Source: Sphingomonas sp. GM_Shp_1 (lineage in GTDB: Bacteria > Pseudomonadota > Alphaproteobacteria > Sphingomonadales > Sphingomonadaceae). From it: a DNA stretch of 64,000 nucleotides. The stretch's first letter is position 1, and every line of letters begins with the position of its first letter. The stretch is from the NCBI RefSeq assembly GCF_026540895.1, contig NZ_JALNUR010000003.1:62001-126000 (forward strand), given 5' to 3'. Shown here in pieces: positions 35,038 through 43,186 of this stretch. A model generated the notes under the pieces. The model saw nothing but the letters and a program-made list of their open reading frames with translations, was not told the origin of the DNA and searched no databases. A program made the position numbers and the translations under genes.

Positions 35038-36165
35038 CTATGGCATCGGCCGCAATGTGAACCGTGTGATCTCGGACGGTACGCCCAGCCGGAGGGCGAA
35101 GCCCGGCCACAAACCGGTGCCGTTGCTGACGTAGAGTGTCATGCCGCCGACCGCATATTGTCCCGACACGAACCCGGCATTGCCTCGCGCGACAAGCCGA
35201 TCGAGCCCACGGATCATGCCGCCATGCGTATGCCCCGACAGCTGAAGCGCCACCCCACGCGCGGCGGCATCGCGCGCCTTGCGGGGCTGATGATCGAGCA
35301 GGATGATCGGCGCGTCGGCGGGTGCCCCTCGGAGTGCGAGGGTAAGGTCGGGTCCGGCTTCGCCGACGCTGGGCGCCGACAGGTCGGTGACCCCCGCGAC
35401 CACCAGTCGGTCACCGCCGCGCGGGATCACGGCATGCGCATTGGTCAGCATGCGGAAGCCCATGCTCGACAGGTGCCGCATCCACGCGCCGTAATCGAAG
35501 AAATATTCGTGATTGCCCGGAATGGCATAGACCCCGTCCGGCGCACGCAACTGCCGCAATGGCGCCACGTCATCCCGCCGCATCTCGACCGACCCGTCGA
35601 TGAAGTCGCCGGTCACCACGATCACGTCGGCACCGGACGCGTTGGCGCGCTCGACGACCGCTTGCGCCCATTGGGGCGTGAAGAGGCGGCTGATATGAAG
35701 GTCGGTAAGCTGAACGATCTGGTAGCCGTCGAAGGACGGCGGCAGGTCGCGGATCGCCACCGTCACGTCCTTGATGGGCGGAACGCGCAGCGCACTGGCG
35801 ACCCCGATCCCGGCCAGCACCGCCGCCAGCCCGGCGATGGCATATCGCAGAAGGGCCGGTTCCCGGATCACCTCCCGACGAACGAGCATGGTCAGCAGCG
35901 CACCCAGGTCGAGGGCCAGTTGGAACACGGCCAGCAGGAGCAGCGCGCCGAATGCCCAGTTGAACAGGATCACGACCAGCCGCGGGAACTCGGGCGCGAA
36001 TACCGAGCCTGAGGAGAGGCGGCTCCACAGGTGGAACTGCGAGGCCGCGATCATCAGGAACCCGGCAGGTATCTCCGCCCAAAGGGGCAGCGGCAACGGT
36101 GACAGCCAGCGTGCCAGGACGATCAGCGCCGGTATGGCAAAGACGAGATTGAAGATGGAACGCAC
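35038..36165 (-). CDS. Membrane-anchored metallophosphoesterase (YkuE/YaeI-like)
   Basis: 375 residues from a GTG at 36165. Membrane segments occupy the first 160 residues or so (SIFNLVFAIPALIVLARWL, LVVILFNWAFGALLLLAVF, and others). The calcineurin-like catalytic domain carries TDLHISR, VTGDFIDG, PGNHEYF, LDHQPRKA and SGHTHGG, a complete two-metal site. The family includes UDP-diacylglucosamine-type pyrophosphatases and phosphodiesterases acting near the membrane. The start is uncertain: the open frame extends to 36345, but that part lacks membrane or family character, and no ribosome-binding site favours any single codon. It is a stand-alone gene with its own terminator. Confidence 0.82.
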   Translation of the reverse strand: MRSIFNLVFAIPALIVLARWLSPLPLPLWAEIPAGFLMIAASQFHLWSRLSSGSVFAPEFPRLVVILFNWAFGALLLLAVFQLALDLGALLTMLVRREVIREPALLRYAIAGLAAVLAGIGVASALRVPPIKDVTVAIRDLPPSFDGYQIVQLTDLHISRLFTPQWAQAVVERANASGADVIVVTGDFIDGSVEMRRDDVAPLRQLRAPDGVYAIPGNHEYFFDYGAWMRHLSSMGFRMLTNAHAVIPRGGDRLVVAGVTDLSAPSVGEAGPDLTLALRGAPADAPIILLDHQPRKARDAAARGVALQLSGHTHGGMIRGLDRLVARGNAGFVSGQYAVGGMTLYVSNGTGLWPGFALRLGVPSEITRFTLRPMP

Positions 36166-36255
36166 TCCGGCTGTTGCATGCGATGTCGGTTCTAAACGAT
36201 GCGCTCGCCGTCCGTGTCCCCATAGGCACGGGCGAGGGGGTTTGGGCAGGGTTCT

Positions 36256-36287
36256 ACGGGCGCCGTCGTGAGGACAACGGCGCCCGT
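36256..36287. terminator. Perfect hairpin in the 36.2-36.4 kb gap
   Basis: ACGGGCGCCGT (36256-36266) and ACGGCGCCCGT (36277-36287) form a perfect 11-bp stem with a 10-nt loop. It is 128 nt beyond the end of the minus-strand SDR gene and upstream of the metallophosphoesterase. There is no T-run, so it may be a weak terminator or an mRNA-end stabiliser. Confidence 0.4.
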
Positions 36288-36414
36288 CCTGTTTCGGGGG
36301 CTCAACAACCAGCAAGTGCGGGGGATGGGCCAATGTCGGGGACAAACGTCCGCGTCATACTCGCCCAAGCTTCGGCGGCCCCTTCCATCAAGGAAAGGGC
36401 GACGATCACTGGCC

Positions 36415-37149
36415 TTACGCCGTCGCACCGCCATCGATGTTGAGCGTGGTGCCGGTGATGTAGCTCGCATCCGGTCCGGCCAGGAACGCCACCGCGCCTG
36501 CGATTTCCTCGACTTTGCCGTAGCGGCCGAGCGGGATGGCTTGCAGCACCTGCCCTGCGAAGTCGCTGTCGGCGGGGTTCATGTCGGTGTCGATCGGTCC
36601 CGGCTGCACGGTGTTGACCAGGATGTTGCGCGAGGCGAGGTCCTTGGCCCAGCCGCGTGCGAGCGCCGCGACGGCCGCCTTCGTCGCGCTGTAGACCGTG
36701 GTCGCGGGGAAGGCCATTTCGCCCGAGATGCTGCCGATCAGGATGATCCGCCCGCCGTCGCGAAGATGCGGCAGGGCGGCGCGGGTGCCGACGTGCAGGC
36801 CTTTCACATTGACGCCGAACTGGCGGTCATAGGTCTCGTCGGTATCCTCGGTGACGGTCGAGAATTCGGCCACTCCGGCATTGTGGACGAGGATGTCGAT
36901 CCCGCCCAGGGCAGCGGCGGCCTGTTCGACGCCCGCTCGCTGCGAGGCCGGATCGGCGGCATTGGCTTGGAAGGCGAAGGCGGTGCCGCCCGCGCTCTCG
37001 ATCACCGCCACGGTGGCATCCGCTGCCGCCTTGTTACCGGCATAGGTGATCGCCACCGCCGCGCCCTCGGCCGCCAGTCGCTTGGCGATGGCCGAGCCGA
37101 TGCCGCGCGATCCGCCGGTGACGAGCGCTGTCTTTCCCTGAATGGACAT
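36415..37149 (-). CDS. Short-chain dehydrogenase/reductase (3-oxoacyl-ACP-reductase-like)
   Basis: 244 residues. Cofactor motif TGGSRGIG (11-18), NAG near 88, catalytic serine in LIGSISG, YSATK active-site pair, and a C-terminus ITGTTLNIDGGATA as in FabG-like SDRs. ATG at 37149 is preceded by GGAGA at 7 nt; the in-frame ATGs at 37155 and 37179 lie upstream of that site. It is divergent from an ArsR-type regulator with a well-formed operator between them. The substrate is unknown. Confidence 0.9.
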   Translation of the reverse strand: MSIQGKTALVTGGSRGIGSAIAKRLAAEGAAVAITYAGNKAAADATVAVIESAGGTAFAFQANAADPASQRAGVEQAAAALGGIDILVHNAGVAEFSTVTEDTDETYDRQFGVNVKGLHVGTRAALPHLRDGGRIILIGSISGEMAFPATTVYSATKAAVAALARGWAKDLASRNILVNTVQPGPIDTDMNPADSDFAGQVLQAIPLGRYGKVEEIAGAVAFLAGPDASYITGTTLNIDGGATA

Positions 37150-37219
37150 GTGCATTCTCCAAATCTGGCCCGCGATCACGGCTTCGTGCGCTGTCGGCAG
37201 GCGGAAGATGGGGAGACGC

Positions 37220-37250
37220 TTTAATGGTTCAATAATCCCGAACTATTAAA
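37220..37250. promoter_or_regulatory. ArsR-type operator in the SDR/regulator promoter
   Basis: TTTAATGGTTC (37220-37230) and GAACTATTAAA (37240-37250) are inverted repeats with 10 of 11 positions paired and a 9-nt spacer. The AT-rich element stands out in a GC-rich background and lies 29 nt upstream of the ArsR-type gene and 71 nt upstream of the SDR gene. Binding by the adjacent regulator, repressing both genes, is the obvious reading. Confidence 0.65.
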
Positions 37251-37278
37251 TTCACTGCGGTGCCCTATATTTGTTTGC

Positions 37279-37590
37279 ATGCCCCGCTTCACCCATCCCC
37301 GGCTGGAGGACGTTCCGCTCGATCTGGCGTTGCACGCGTTGGCCGATCCCAATCGGCTGGCCATGGTGGCGCGGCTCGCCGCGACCGAGCGGCTGCGCTG
37401 CACCGACGCCGCGCCGTGCGAGTCCATTCCGAAGAGCACATTGTCCAACCATTTGAAGCTGCTGCGTGCGGCGGGGCTGATCGAGACGACGCAGGCCGGG
37501 CGCGAGATGATCAACACGCTGCGCCGCGAGGAATTCGATCAGCGCTTTCCCGGCCTGCTCGACGCGGTGCTCGCCAACAGGCCTGCCTGA
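37279..37590 (+). CDS. ArsR-family transcriptional regulator
   Basis: 103 residues, one winged helix: DLALHALADPNRLAMVARLA, then SIPKSTLSNHLKLLRAAGLI and the wing QAGREMINTLRRE. The metal-binding ELCVCDL-type motif of ArsR/SmtB is absent (the region reads LRCTDAAPCESI, with two cysteines). It may be a non-metal or redox-responsive member. It is divergent from the SDR gene, with an inverted-repeat operator in between. Confidence 0.88.
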   Translation: MPRFTHPRLEDVPLDLALHALADPNRLAMVARLAATERLRCTDAAPCESIPKSTLSNHLKLLRAAGLIETTQAGREMINTLRREEFDQRFPGLLDAVLANRPA

Positions 37591-37648
37591 TCACCGACCG
37601 ATCACGTAGAGTTCGGCCAAGGCATCCTCTGGCAGGTAAGCCACCGAC

Positions 37649-37717
37649 GAAGCGCACCTGTTCAAGGACCGGCTTTCGCCGCCGCTGCGCGCGTTCCTCG
37701 ACTTCATCCGTGGCTAG
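37649..37717 (+). pseudogene. Possible remnant of a LysR-type regulator C-terminus
   Basis: Between the ArsR gene and the aldo/keto reductase, a short frame reads EAHLFKDRLSPPLRAFLDFI-RG-stop. The piece LSPPLRAFLDF closely resembles the last strand and helix of LysR effector domains (usually LSPKLRAFIDFL). It is closed upstream by a TAA at 37637-37639, and no helix-turn-helix remains. It would be a decayed gene next to an oxidoreductase, a common LysR arrangement. The match is short, so confidence is low. Confidence 0.35.
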
Positions 37718-38544
37718 AGCATCGCAAGCGGCTCGGGACCTCGTGGCGGCGGAAACAGACCGTCGAGGCGTCGTAGCTCGGCTTCGGACAGGGTGAGGTC
37801 CAAAGCGGCACGATTGTCACGCACATGGGCGACCGATCCGGCCTTGGGGATGGGAAGGATGCCGTCCCGCGCCAGCAGCCAGGCGAGGGCGAGTTGCGCG
37901 GGCGTGGCGTCGCGTTCCGCAGCCATGTCGGCGAGGCCGGGATGGGCCACCAAGCGGCCTTGCTCGACCGGGCTATAGGCCATGACCGGCATGCGATGCT
38001 GCGCTAGCCAGGGGATCAGATCATATTCGGGGCCGCGCCGGGTGAGGTTATAGAGGATCTGATCGGTCTGGCAGCCCTCGCCGCCGCTCGCGACCAGTTC
38101 CGCCATGTCGTCGGTGTCGAGGTTGCTGACGCCCCAGCGCAGGATCTTGCCCGCCGCGACCAGTCGTTCCATCGCCTCGACCGTCTCGGCCAGCGGCACA
38201 CGTCCACGCCAGTGCAGCAGGTACAGGTCGATCCGGTCGGTGCCGAGCCGTTGGAGGCTCGCTTCGCAGGCCCGGGGCAGCCGGTCGCGCGAGGCATTCT
38301 GGGGATAGGCCTTGCTGACCAGGAACACATCGTCGCGCACGCCCGCGATCGCCTCGCCGACGAGACGTTCGGACTCGCCATCGGCATACATCTCGGCCGT
38401 GTCGATCAGGGTCAGGCCGAGCGAGAGCCCTTCGCGAAGGGCGGCGATCTCATCCGATCGGCGGGCGGGGTCTTCCGCCATCATCCAGGTGCCTTGGCCC
38501 AGCGCGGGGACGGTCGTACCGTCGGGAAAGCGGATCATCTTCAT
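37714..38544 (-). CDS. Aldo/keto reductase
   Basis: 276 residues, (beta/alpha)8 NADPH-dependent oxidoreductase. The catalytic tetrad is visible: Asp in LIDTAEMYADG, Tyr in the same segment, Lys in LVSKAYPQNA, His in LYLLHWRG. The cofactor-binding end reads ILPIPKAGSVAHVRDN. The start at 38544 gives the standard AKR opening (MIRFPDGTTVPALGQGTW); the frame extends 12 codons further without family similarity. Related proteins are broad carbonyl reductases of the YeaE/2,5-DKG-reductase type. No neighbour tells the substrate. Confidence 0.92.
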   Translation of the reverse strand: MKMIRFPDGTTVPALGQGTWMMAEDPARRSDEIAALREGLSLGLTLIDTAEMYADGESERLVGEAIAGVRDDVFLVSKAYPQNASRDRLPRACEASLQRLGTDRIDLYLLHWRGRVPLAETVEAMERLVAAGKILRWGVSNLDTDDMAELVASGGEGCQTDQILYNLTRRGPEYDLIPWLAQHRMPVMAYSPVEQGRLVAHPGLADMAAERDATPAQLALAWLLARDGILPIPKAGSVAHVRDNRAALDLTLSEAELRRLDGLFPPPRGPEPLAML

Positions 38545-38672
38545 GCGCTGACCAACGTCCGACGCCGCGCATCGGGCCAATATCCGCCGACCCTCACGCG
38601 TGATCCTCGTCGCACCGGATCGGCCAGGCGCTGCCCATCGCCGACGGGGACGGGCAGCACGGGTTCGCCGGA

Positions 38673-39071
38673 TTACTCGGGGAAGTGGATCCCGCAGAGC
38701 TTATTGCCGTCGGGATCGCGGAAATAAGCGAGTTCGATCGTGCCCATCGATGCCGTGTGGCGCGGTCCGGGCGGTGCTTCGATCGACGTGCCGCCATTGG
38801 CGACCGCGACATCGTGAAACTGCTTCACCTGCTCCGGCGAGTTGCAGGCGAAGGCGACGGTGCCGCCGTTCGCGACGGTTGCCGGTTCGTCGTTGATCGG
38901 CTGGCTGACGATGAAGTTGGTCCCGTTGCCATTATTGTAGATGAGCCGCGTATGGCCGCTGTCGGCGATGTTGCGCGTCGCCTCGCCCACGCCGAGGGTG
39001 CCGAGCACCGTGTCGTAGAAGCGCTTCGATCGTTCAATGTCGTTCGATCCGACCATCGTGTGAAACAGCAC
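38673..39071 (-). CDS. VOC-family (glyoxalase/dioxygenase fold) protein
   Basis: 132 residues with the two beta-alpha-beta-beta-beta units of the VOC fold: MLFHTMVGSNDIERSKRFYD at the start and ELAYFRDPDGNKLCGIHF at the end. These contain the usual metal-site positions (His4 and the Glu of IELAYF). It is a stand-alone small gene. Members range from glyoxalase to resistance proteins, so function is open. Confidence 0.85.
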   Translation of the reverse strand: MLFHTMVGSNDIERSKRFYDTVLGTLGVGEATRNIADSGHTRLIYNNGNGTNFIVSQPINDEPATVANGGTVAFACNSPEQVKQFHDVAVANGGTSIEAPPGPRHTASMGTIELAYFRDPDGNKLCGIHFPE

Positions 39072-39192
39072 GCCATTCTCTCCTGCTCAGGGTTTTTTCC
39101 TAACGAACCCGAAGCGCATCCGGGCCATAGAATTATTACGGGCGATACCCGAATTTATGCCTTCGCCCATTTGCTATGCTAGAGGCCCGGCC

Positions 39193-39513
39193 ATGTCGAA
39201 ATCCCGAACGAACGCCGGAACCGTCACTGTCGACGGCGTGGCCTATGATTGGCACCTGCACAGCGAACCCCATGAGTCGGATGACGAGGGGTGGAAGGGC
39301 ATGACGATCTCGCTCCTCCAGCAGGACGCCAAGCGCGAAGCCCTGGTCGAATTTCCGCCGCCCAAGCGGCTGTTGAAAGGATTGCCGCGCGGTCGGCTTC
39401 AGCTCGACGATGCGACGATAGCGCGCTGCGTGCGCTCGGCGATATCGGCCGGGTGGGAGCCGATGTCGCGTGGCAGGCCGGTGGTCGTCATGGTCGACGC
39501 CGAGGGCAATTGA
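39193..39513 (+). CDS. Small conserved-looking protein of unknown function
   Basis: 106 residues, acidic-to-neutral, no membrane segment or signal peptide. It opens SKSRTNAGTVTVDGVAYDWH, a beta-hairpin-like start, and is followed by HSEPHESDDEGWKGMTISLL. I do not recognise a family. Codon usage matches neighbours and the frame is closed by stops shortly upstream. The ATG at 39193 was preferred to 39157 because the upstream 12 residues look non-coding. Nothing in the context suggests a role. Confidence 0.6.
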   Translation: MSKSRTNAGTVTVDGVAYDWHLHSEPHESDDEGWKGMTISLLQQDAKREALVEFPPPKRLLKGLPRGRLQLDDATIARCVRSAISAGWEPMSRGRPVVVMVDAEGN

Positions 39514-39570
39514 GCCGCACCGGGGATTTGCCTTGTCAGAGACGGTAGGGCGGGCCAATCTCGCCTCAAG

Positions 39571-39843
39571 ATGAAGACTTCCCCGGTTTCCGACGAATAT
39601 GCACGCGGACGACGCGATGGATTGCGCCTGGCGCTGTCGATCCTCGAGGCGGAGGAGGCCAAGTGGGAGGCACGGCTCGGCGAGAGCCCGTCCTGGCGGA
39701 CGAACGCGATGCGGGTCATCCGTCACAAGGCGTATCAGGTGGCCCGCAAACGCGTGCAGACGGCGCTTCATCGACTGTTGCCGAAATCGGAAACGGCCCT
39801 GCCGAGTGAGATCGCACAGATGATCGACCAAGCCGGCCTATAG
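39571..39843 (+). CDS. Small basic helical protein of unknown function
   Basis: 90 residues, predicted mostly helical and rich in Arg/Lys (EYARGRRDGLRLALSILEAE, then MRVIRHKAYQVARKRVQTAL). There is no signal peptide and no motif I can name. It follows the 106-residue unknown on the same strand by 57 nt and might be co-transcribed. The MITE-like repeat begins 88 nt downstream. Confidence 0.5.
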   Translation: MKTSPVSDEYARGRRDGLRLALSILEAEEAKWEARLGESPSWRTNAMRVIRHKAYQVARKRVQTALHRLLPKSETALPSEIAQMIDQAGL

Positions 39844-39930
39844 GCCAGTTGGAGCGGGAGGACATCGGGTTGAGCCATCCCCCCCTTCAGGGGAGCGGCT
39901 AGGTTCGGGTCGATTCCATGTCATCCCGCG

Positions 39931-40200
39931 CTAGGGCCAATCGACATTCATGCCACTCCTTCTTTCCCTCTCCCCTGGATAGGGGAGAGGGTTAGCGGAG
40001 CTTGCCAGCCTGCTGGCTAGCGCAGCTTGGGTGAGGGGTTGAGCGAGCCGCAGGCTCGCGCGCTCGACTGCGCGAGCGCAACACCCCTCACCCAGCTCCG
40101 ACTAAGCCTTTGCTGCGCAAAGTCTAAGTCTGCGCAACCCTCTCCCCTCAAGGAGGGGCGAGGGAAAAGAAGGGCATATCTGAATGTCGATCGGCCCTAG
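39931..40200. repeat. MITE-like 270-bp element with terminal inverted repeats
   Basis: The left end CTAGGGCCAATCGACATTCA (39931-39950) and the reverse complement of the right end (40181-40200) agree at 19 of 20 bases. Just inside, CTTCTTTCCCTC and GAGGGAAAAGAAG are also inverted. The interior holds a perfect hairpin CCCTCTCCCC/GGGGAGAGGG (39966-39975 and 39982-39991) and further GC-rich palindromes. There is no open frame, so it is non-autonomous. No clear target duplication is visible beyond the palindromic CTAG at both ends. The right-hand CTAG supplies the stop codon of the adjacent FAD oxidase gene. It fills most of the 353-nt gap from 39844 to 40196. Confidence 0.8.
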
Positions 40201-41522
40201 AAATCCGCGACTTTGCCCCAGGCGGAACTGGCGAAGCGGTTGGGGTGATAAGGCTTGGGATCGACGATCGGCGACGCGCCGCTGATGATATCGGCGATCA
40301 GATGGCCTGCGCCCGGCCCGATGCCGAAACCGTGGCCGCTGAATCCTGCGGCCAGCACCAGGCCGGGCAGTTGCTCCACCTCGCCGATCCCGGGCACGCC
40401 ATCGGGGGTGCTGTCGACATAACCCGCCCAGGCGCCGGTCACGGCCCGTTCCGACAGGCGCGGCATCAGCTCCAGCGCGCGGGCATGGGTGCGCTTGACG
40501 GTCGCGGCATCGGGCGTGGGATCGAGGATGCGCATCCGTTCCATCGGCGTCGGACGGTCGAGCCGCCAGCGGGCGACCCGCTCATGGCCCGAGCGCACGC
40601 CTTCCAGCCCGCCGGGGGACAGCTTGCGCCAGCGGCGCAGGAACATCGGCACGAACTGGGTCGAGAAGCGCAGGAACTGCGGCGTGGGATCGACCTTGCC
40701 GCTGCCGCTGATCGACAGGGTATAGCCGCCGTCGCCGCGCCGGGTCATCGAGATATAGTCGCTGTGCATCGCCGCCGGGAAGATGTCCTCACCCGGCCCC
40801 ACCGCCATCACCGTCTGGCGGATCGTCGCCTGCGGGAAGCGGATGCCATATTGATGGCAGAAGGACGAGGCCCAGGCGCCCGCCGACAGCACCGCGATGC
40901 GGGTGCGGATCGTGCCATGCTCGGTCACCACGGCGGACAGGCGGCCGCCCTCCGTCTCCAGCCCGCGCACCGCGCAATGCTGATGCACCGTGCCGCCCAG
41001 CGCCATCAGCGCGCGGGCGGCGGCGGGCGCGGCGCGCGACGGGTCGGCGGTGCCGTCGGTGGGGGAGAAGACGCCGCCCTTCCACCCCTTGTTGCTGAAC
41101 CGGCCACGCTCGCTCGCCTCGGTCGCCGACAGCATGTGCGTCGTGACCCCCGCCGTCCGCGCGAAATCGCGCCAGCGCGCCCAGCCTTCGATCTCCGCCT
41201 CATTGTCGCTGAGATAGAGCAGGCCACAGCGGCTGAACCCGGTCGCCTCGCCGGTGTCGATGGCGAATTGCTCCCACAGGTCGAGCGCCTTGGTCGCCAT
41301 CGGCAGCTCGCGCGCGTCGCGGTTCTGCTGGCGGCACCAGCCCCAGTTGCGGCTCGACTGTTCCGCGCCCACGCGACCCTTTTCGACCAGCGCGACCTTC
41401 AGCCCACGTTTCGCCAGGTAATAAGCAGTGAAGCTGCCGACGATGCCGCCGCCGATCACGACGACATCGGCGCTGGCGGGCAAAGCGGGGCTCGAATCGA
41501 TAGCGGTCAGCGGTGCGGGCAT
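40197..41522 (-). CDS. DAO-family FAD-dependent amino-acid oxidase/dehydrogenase
   Basis: 441 residues. The dinucleotide-binding motif VVVIGGGIVGSFTAYYLAKR starts near residue 20, followed by EKGRVGAEQSSRNWGWCRQQ, where the FAD N-ring region lies. The C-terminal FAD motif is GLVLAAGFSGHGFGIGPGAG, typical of glycine/D-amino-acid oxidases (DadA, SoxB-like). It would oxidise an amine or D-amino acid to the imine. It is last in an operon with an aldehyde dehydrogenase, a DSD1-fold enzyme, RidA and an acyltransferase. Its TAG stop lies within the last bases of the MITE-like repeat. Confidence 0.9.
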   Translation of the reverse strand: MPAPLTAIDSSPALPASADVVVIGGGIVGSFTAYYLAKRGLKVALVEKGRVGAEQSSRNWGWCRQQNRDARELPMATKALDLWEQFAIDTGEATGFSRCGLLYLSDNEAEIEGWARWRDFARTAGVTTHMLSATEASERGRFSNKGWKGGVFSPTDGTADPSRAAPAAARALMALGGTVHQHCAVRGLETEGGRLSAVVTEHGTIRTRIAVLSAGAWASSFCHQYGIRFPQATIRQTVMAVGPGEDIFPAAMHSDYISMTRRGDGGYTLSISGSGKVDPTPQFLRFSTQFVPMFLRRWRKLSPGGLEGVRSGHERVARWRLDRPTPMERMRILDPTPDAATVKRTHARALELMPRLSERAVTGAWAGYVDSTPDGVPGIGEVEQLPGLVLAAGFSGHGFGIGPGAGHLIADIISGASPIVDPKPYHPNRFASSAWGKVADF

Positions 41523-41556
41523 TCCGGGGCTCCAGCGGTATGAAGAGGGGCGGCGC

Positions 41557-42759
41557 TCAGAAATATTTGAGCCAGCCGATATCCTTGCGGCGCTTCTTCA
41601 GCTCCGAGAACCAGCGTGTCGGAAAATAGAGCGGCACGATCATCGCCATCCACATCAGCCAGATCCACTGGAGCGACGGAAAGCCGAACACGCTGTCGTG
41701 GTTGGTGCCCCAGATCGCGACCGCGCCCAGATAGAGCGCGCGCAGGACATAGAGGTGGAAGAGGTAGAAGAACATCGGCGCGCTGCCTAGCACCGCCAGC
41801 CAGCCGATCGCCCGCGTGTCGTCCACCCGGTCGAACAGCGCCAGCAGCAGCAGCCCGGTGCCCAGGGTCGCGAGCACGAACAGCAGCGAGGGCGGATATT
41901 TGGTCAGCGCCAGGAAGCTCATGACCGTGCGGACGGACGAGCCGGGCACGACGAACCAGGGCGTATCGCCGTAGATGTTGAGCGCGCGTAGCACGACGAA
42001 GCCGATCAGCATCGCCACACCGGTCCGCACCAGCCGCCGCCGCCGGGCCGCCGCGTCGTCGGCGACGAACCACGGCCCGATCGCCCAGCCCAGGCAGATC
42101 ACGCCGATCCAGGGCAGCAGCGGGTAGCTGACGCGCACCGGGAAACCGCCGAAGATGAGTGTCCCGCGATCGTGCAGCACGGTCCAGATCAGGTGGAACG
42201 GCCGGCCTTCGGGAATGGTGATCGGCCCCAGCAGATTATGCCCGGCGACGATGACGATGCCGATCGCGGCGACGGCGGCATGGGGCAGGCGGATGACCAG
42301 CGACAGGACGATCATGCTCAACCCGATCGCCCAGATGACCTGGAGATAGAGGATGGTCGGCGGGATTTCGGCGCGCCAGACGAAGTTGACTACGGTCAAC
42401 TCCAGCAGGACCAGGAACGCGCCGCGCTTGAGCAGGAAGGCGCTGGTCTCCGCCCGGCTATGCTTCCGGCCGTAGAGATAGGCGCCCAACCCGGTCAGCG
42501 CGACGAAGATCGGCGCGCATAGGGTGCTGGTCATCCGGCTGAAGAAGGAGTCGGGCGCGACGGTCAGCGCGTCGACCGGGTCACCGATCGGTACCCAGAG
42601 CAGGAACGTCTCGCGGATATGGTCGAGCAGCATCAGCACCATGACGAAGCCGCGCAGCGCGTCGATGCTGACCAGCCGCGCCCCCGCCCGCGCCGTGGCG
42701 CCGGCCGCCCGGGCCGGGGATGGAGCGCTGCCGATGCCCGCCGTCGTGATGCTCGCCAT
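41557..42759 (-). CDS. HGSNAT-like membrane acyltransferase (DUF1624/DUF5009 type)
   Basis: 400 residues with 10-12 membrane segments. The N-terminal family signature is RLVSIDALRGFVMVLMLLDH followed by an Arg, as in heparan-alpha-glucosaminide N-acetyltransferase-related proteins. FHLIWTVLHDRGTLIFGGF and a MFFYLFHLYVLRALYLG segment carry the conserved histidines. It transfers acyl groups across or at the membrane in known relatives. Start at 42759 is the only ATG near the family N-terminus. It sits in an amino-acid catabolic operon between RidA and the FAD oxidase, an unexpected place; the acceptor is unknown. Confidence 0.8.
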   Translation of the reverse strand: MASITTAGIGSAPSPARAAGATARAGARLVSIDALRGFVMVLMLLDHIRETFLLWVPIGDPVDALTVAPDSFFSRMTSTLCAPIFVALTGLGAYLYGRKHSRAETSAFLLKRGAFLVLLELTVVNFVWRAEIPPTILYLQVIWAIGLSMIVLSLVIRLPHAAVAAIGIVIVAGHNLLGPITIPEGRPFHLIWTVLHDRGTLIFGGFPVRVSYPLLPWIGVICLGWAIGPWFVADDAAARRRRLVRTGVAMLIGFVVLRALNIYGDTPWFVVPGSSVRTVMSFLALTKYPPSLLFVLATLGTGLLLLALFDRVDDTRAIGWLAVLGSAPMFFYLFHLYVLRALYLGAVAIWGTNHDSVFGFPSLQWIWLMWMAMIVPLYFPTRWFSELKKRRKDIGWLKYF

Positions 42760-42787
42760 GATGAAGGACTCCCCCGAACCTTGGAAT

Positions 42788-43186
42788 TCAGTCGCGCGCC
42801 AGCAGCGCGATGGCGTCGATCTCGACCAGATAGCCGTAATGGAGCTCCGGCACCGGCACGACCGTGCGCGCCGGTCGCGCGTCGCCCAGCCGGGCGGCGT
42901 AGACGGCGTTAAAGCGCGGCCAGTTCTCGACCCCGACGATATAGGCGGTGACGCGCGCCAGCCGGTCGGGCGTGCCGCCCGCCGCCGCCAGGATCGCCAG
43001 CATATTGTCGATGGCCTGCGCCGCCTGCGCCTCGAAGCCCATGTCGTCGAGCGGCGCGCCGTCCGCCCGGATCGGCAACTGGCCCGAAATGTAGAGATGA
43101 TCCCCGGCGCGCACGGCTTGCGAATAATGGCCCGCCGGGATCGGCGCATCATGGGTCAGCACGGGGGTAAGCGTGGTGTCGGTCAT
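42788..43186 (-). CDS. Rid-family (RidA-like) protein
   Basis: 132 residues with SQAVRAGDHLYISGQLPI near the start, the catalytic Arg in DARPARTVV and the ending LVEIDAIALLAR. The ATG at 43186 overlaps the upstream TAA by one base (TAATG) and has GGAGG 7 nt upstream; an ATG at 43192 sits directly on that site and is unlikely. Coupled to a DSD1-fold PLP enzyme, it probably hydrolyses the enamine/imine that enzyme releases. This is the second RidA/DSD1 pairing in the window. Confidence 0.9.
   Translation of the reverse strand: MTDTTLTPVLTHDAPIPAGHYSQAVRAGDHLYISGQLPIRADGAPLDDMGFEAQAAQAIDNMLAILAAAGGTPDRLARVTAYIVGVENWPRFNAVYAARLGDARPARTVVPVPELHYGYLVEIDAIALLARD

Noticed and set aside
39960-40165. 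Possible CRISPR or tandem repeat array
   Set aside because: The repeats are inverted, not direct with uniform spacers, and end in matched terminal inverted repeats.
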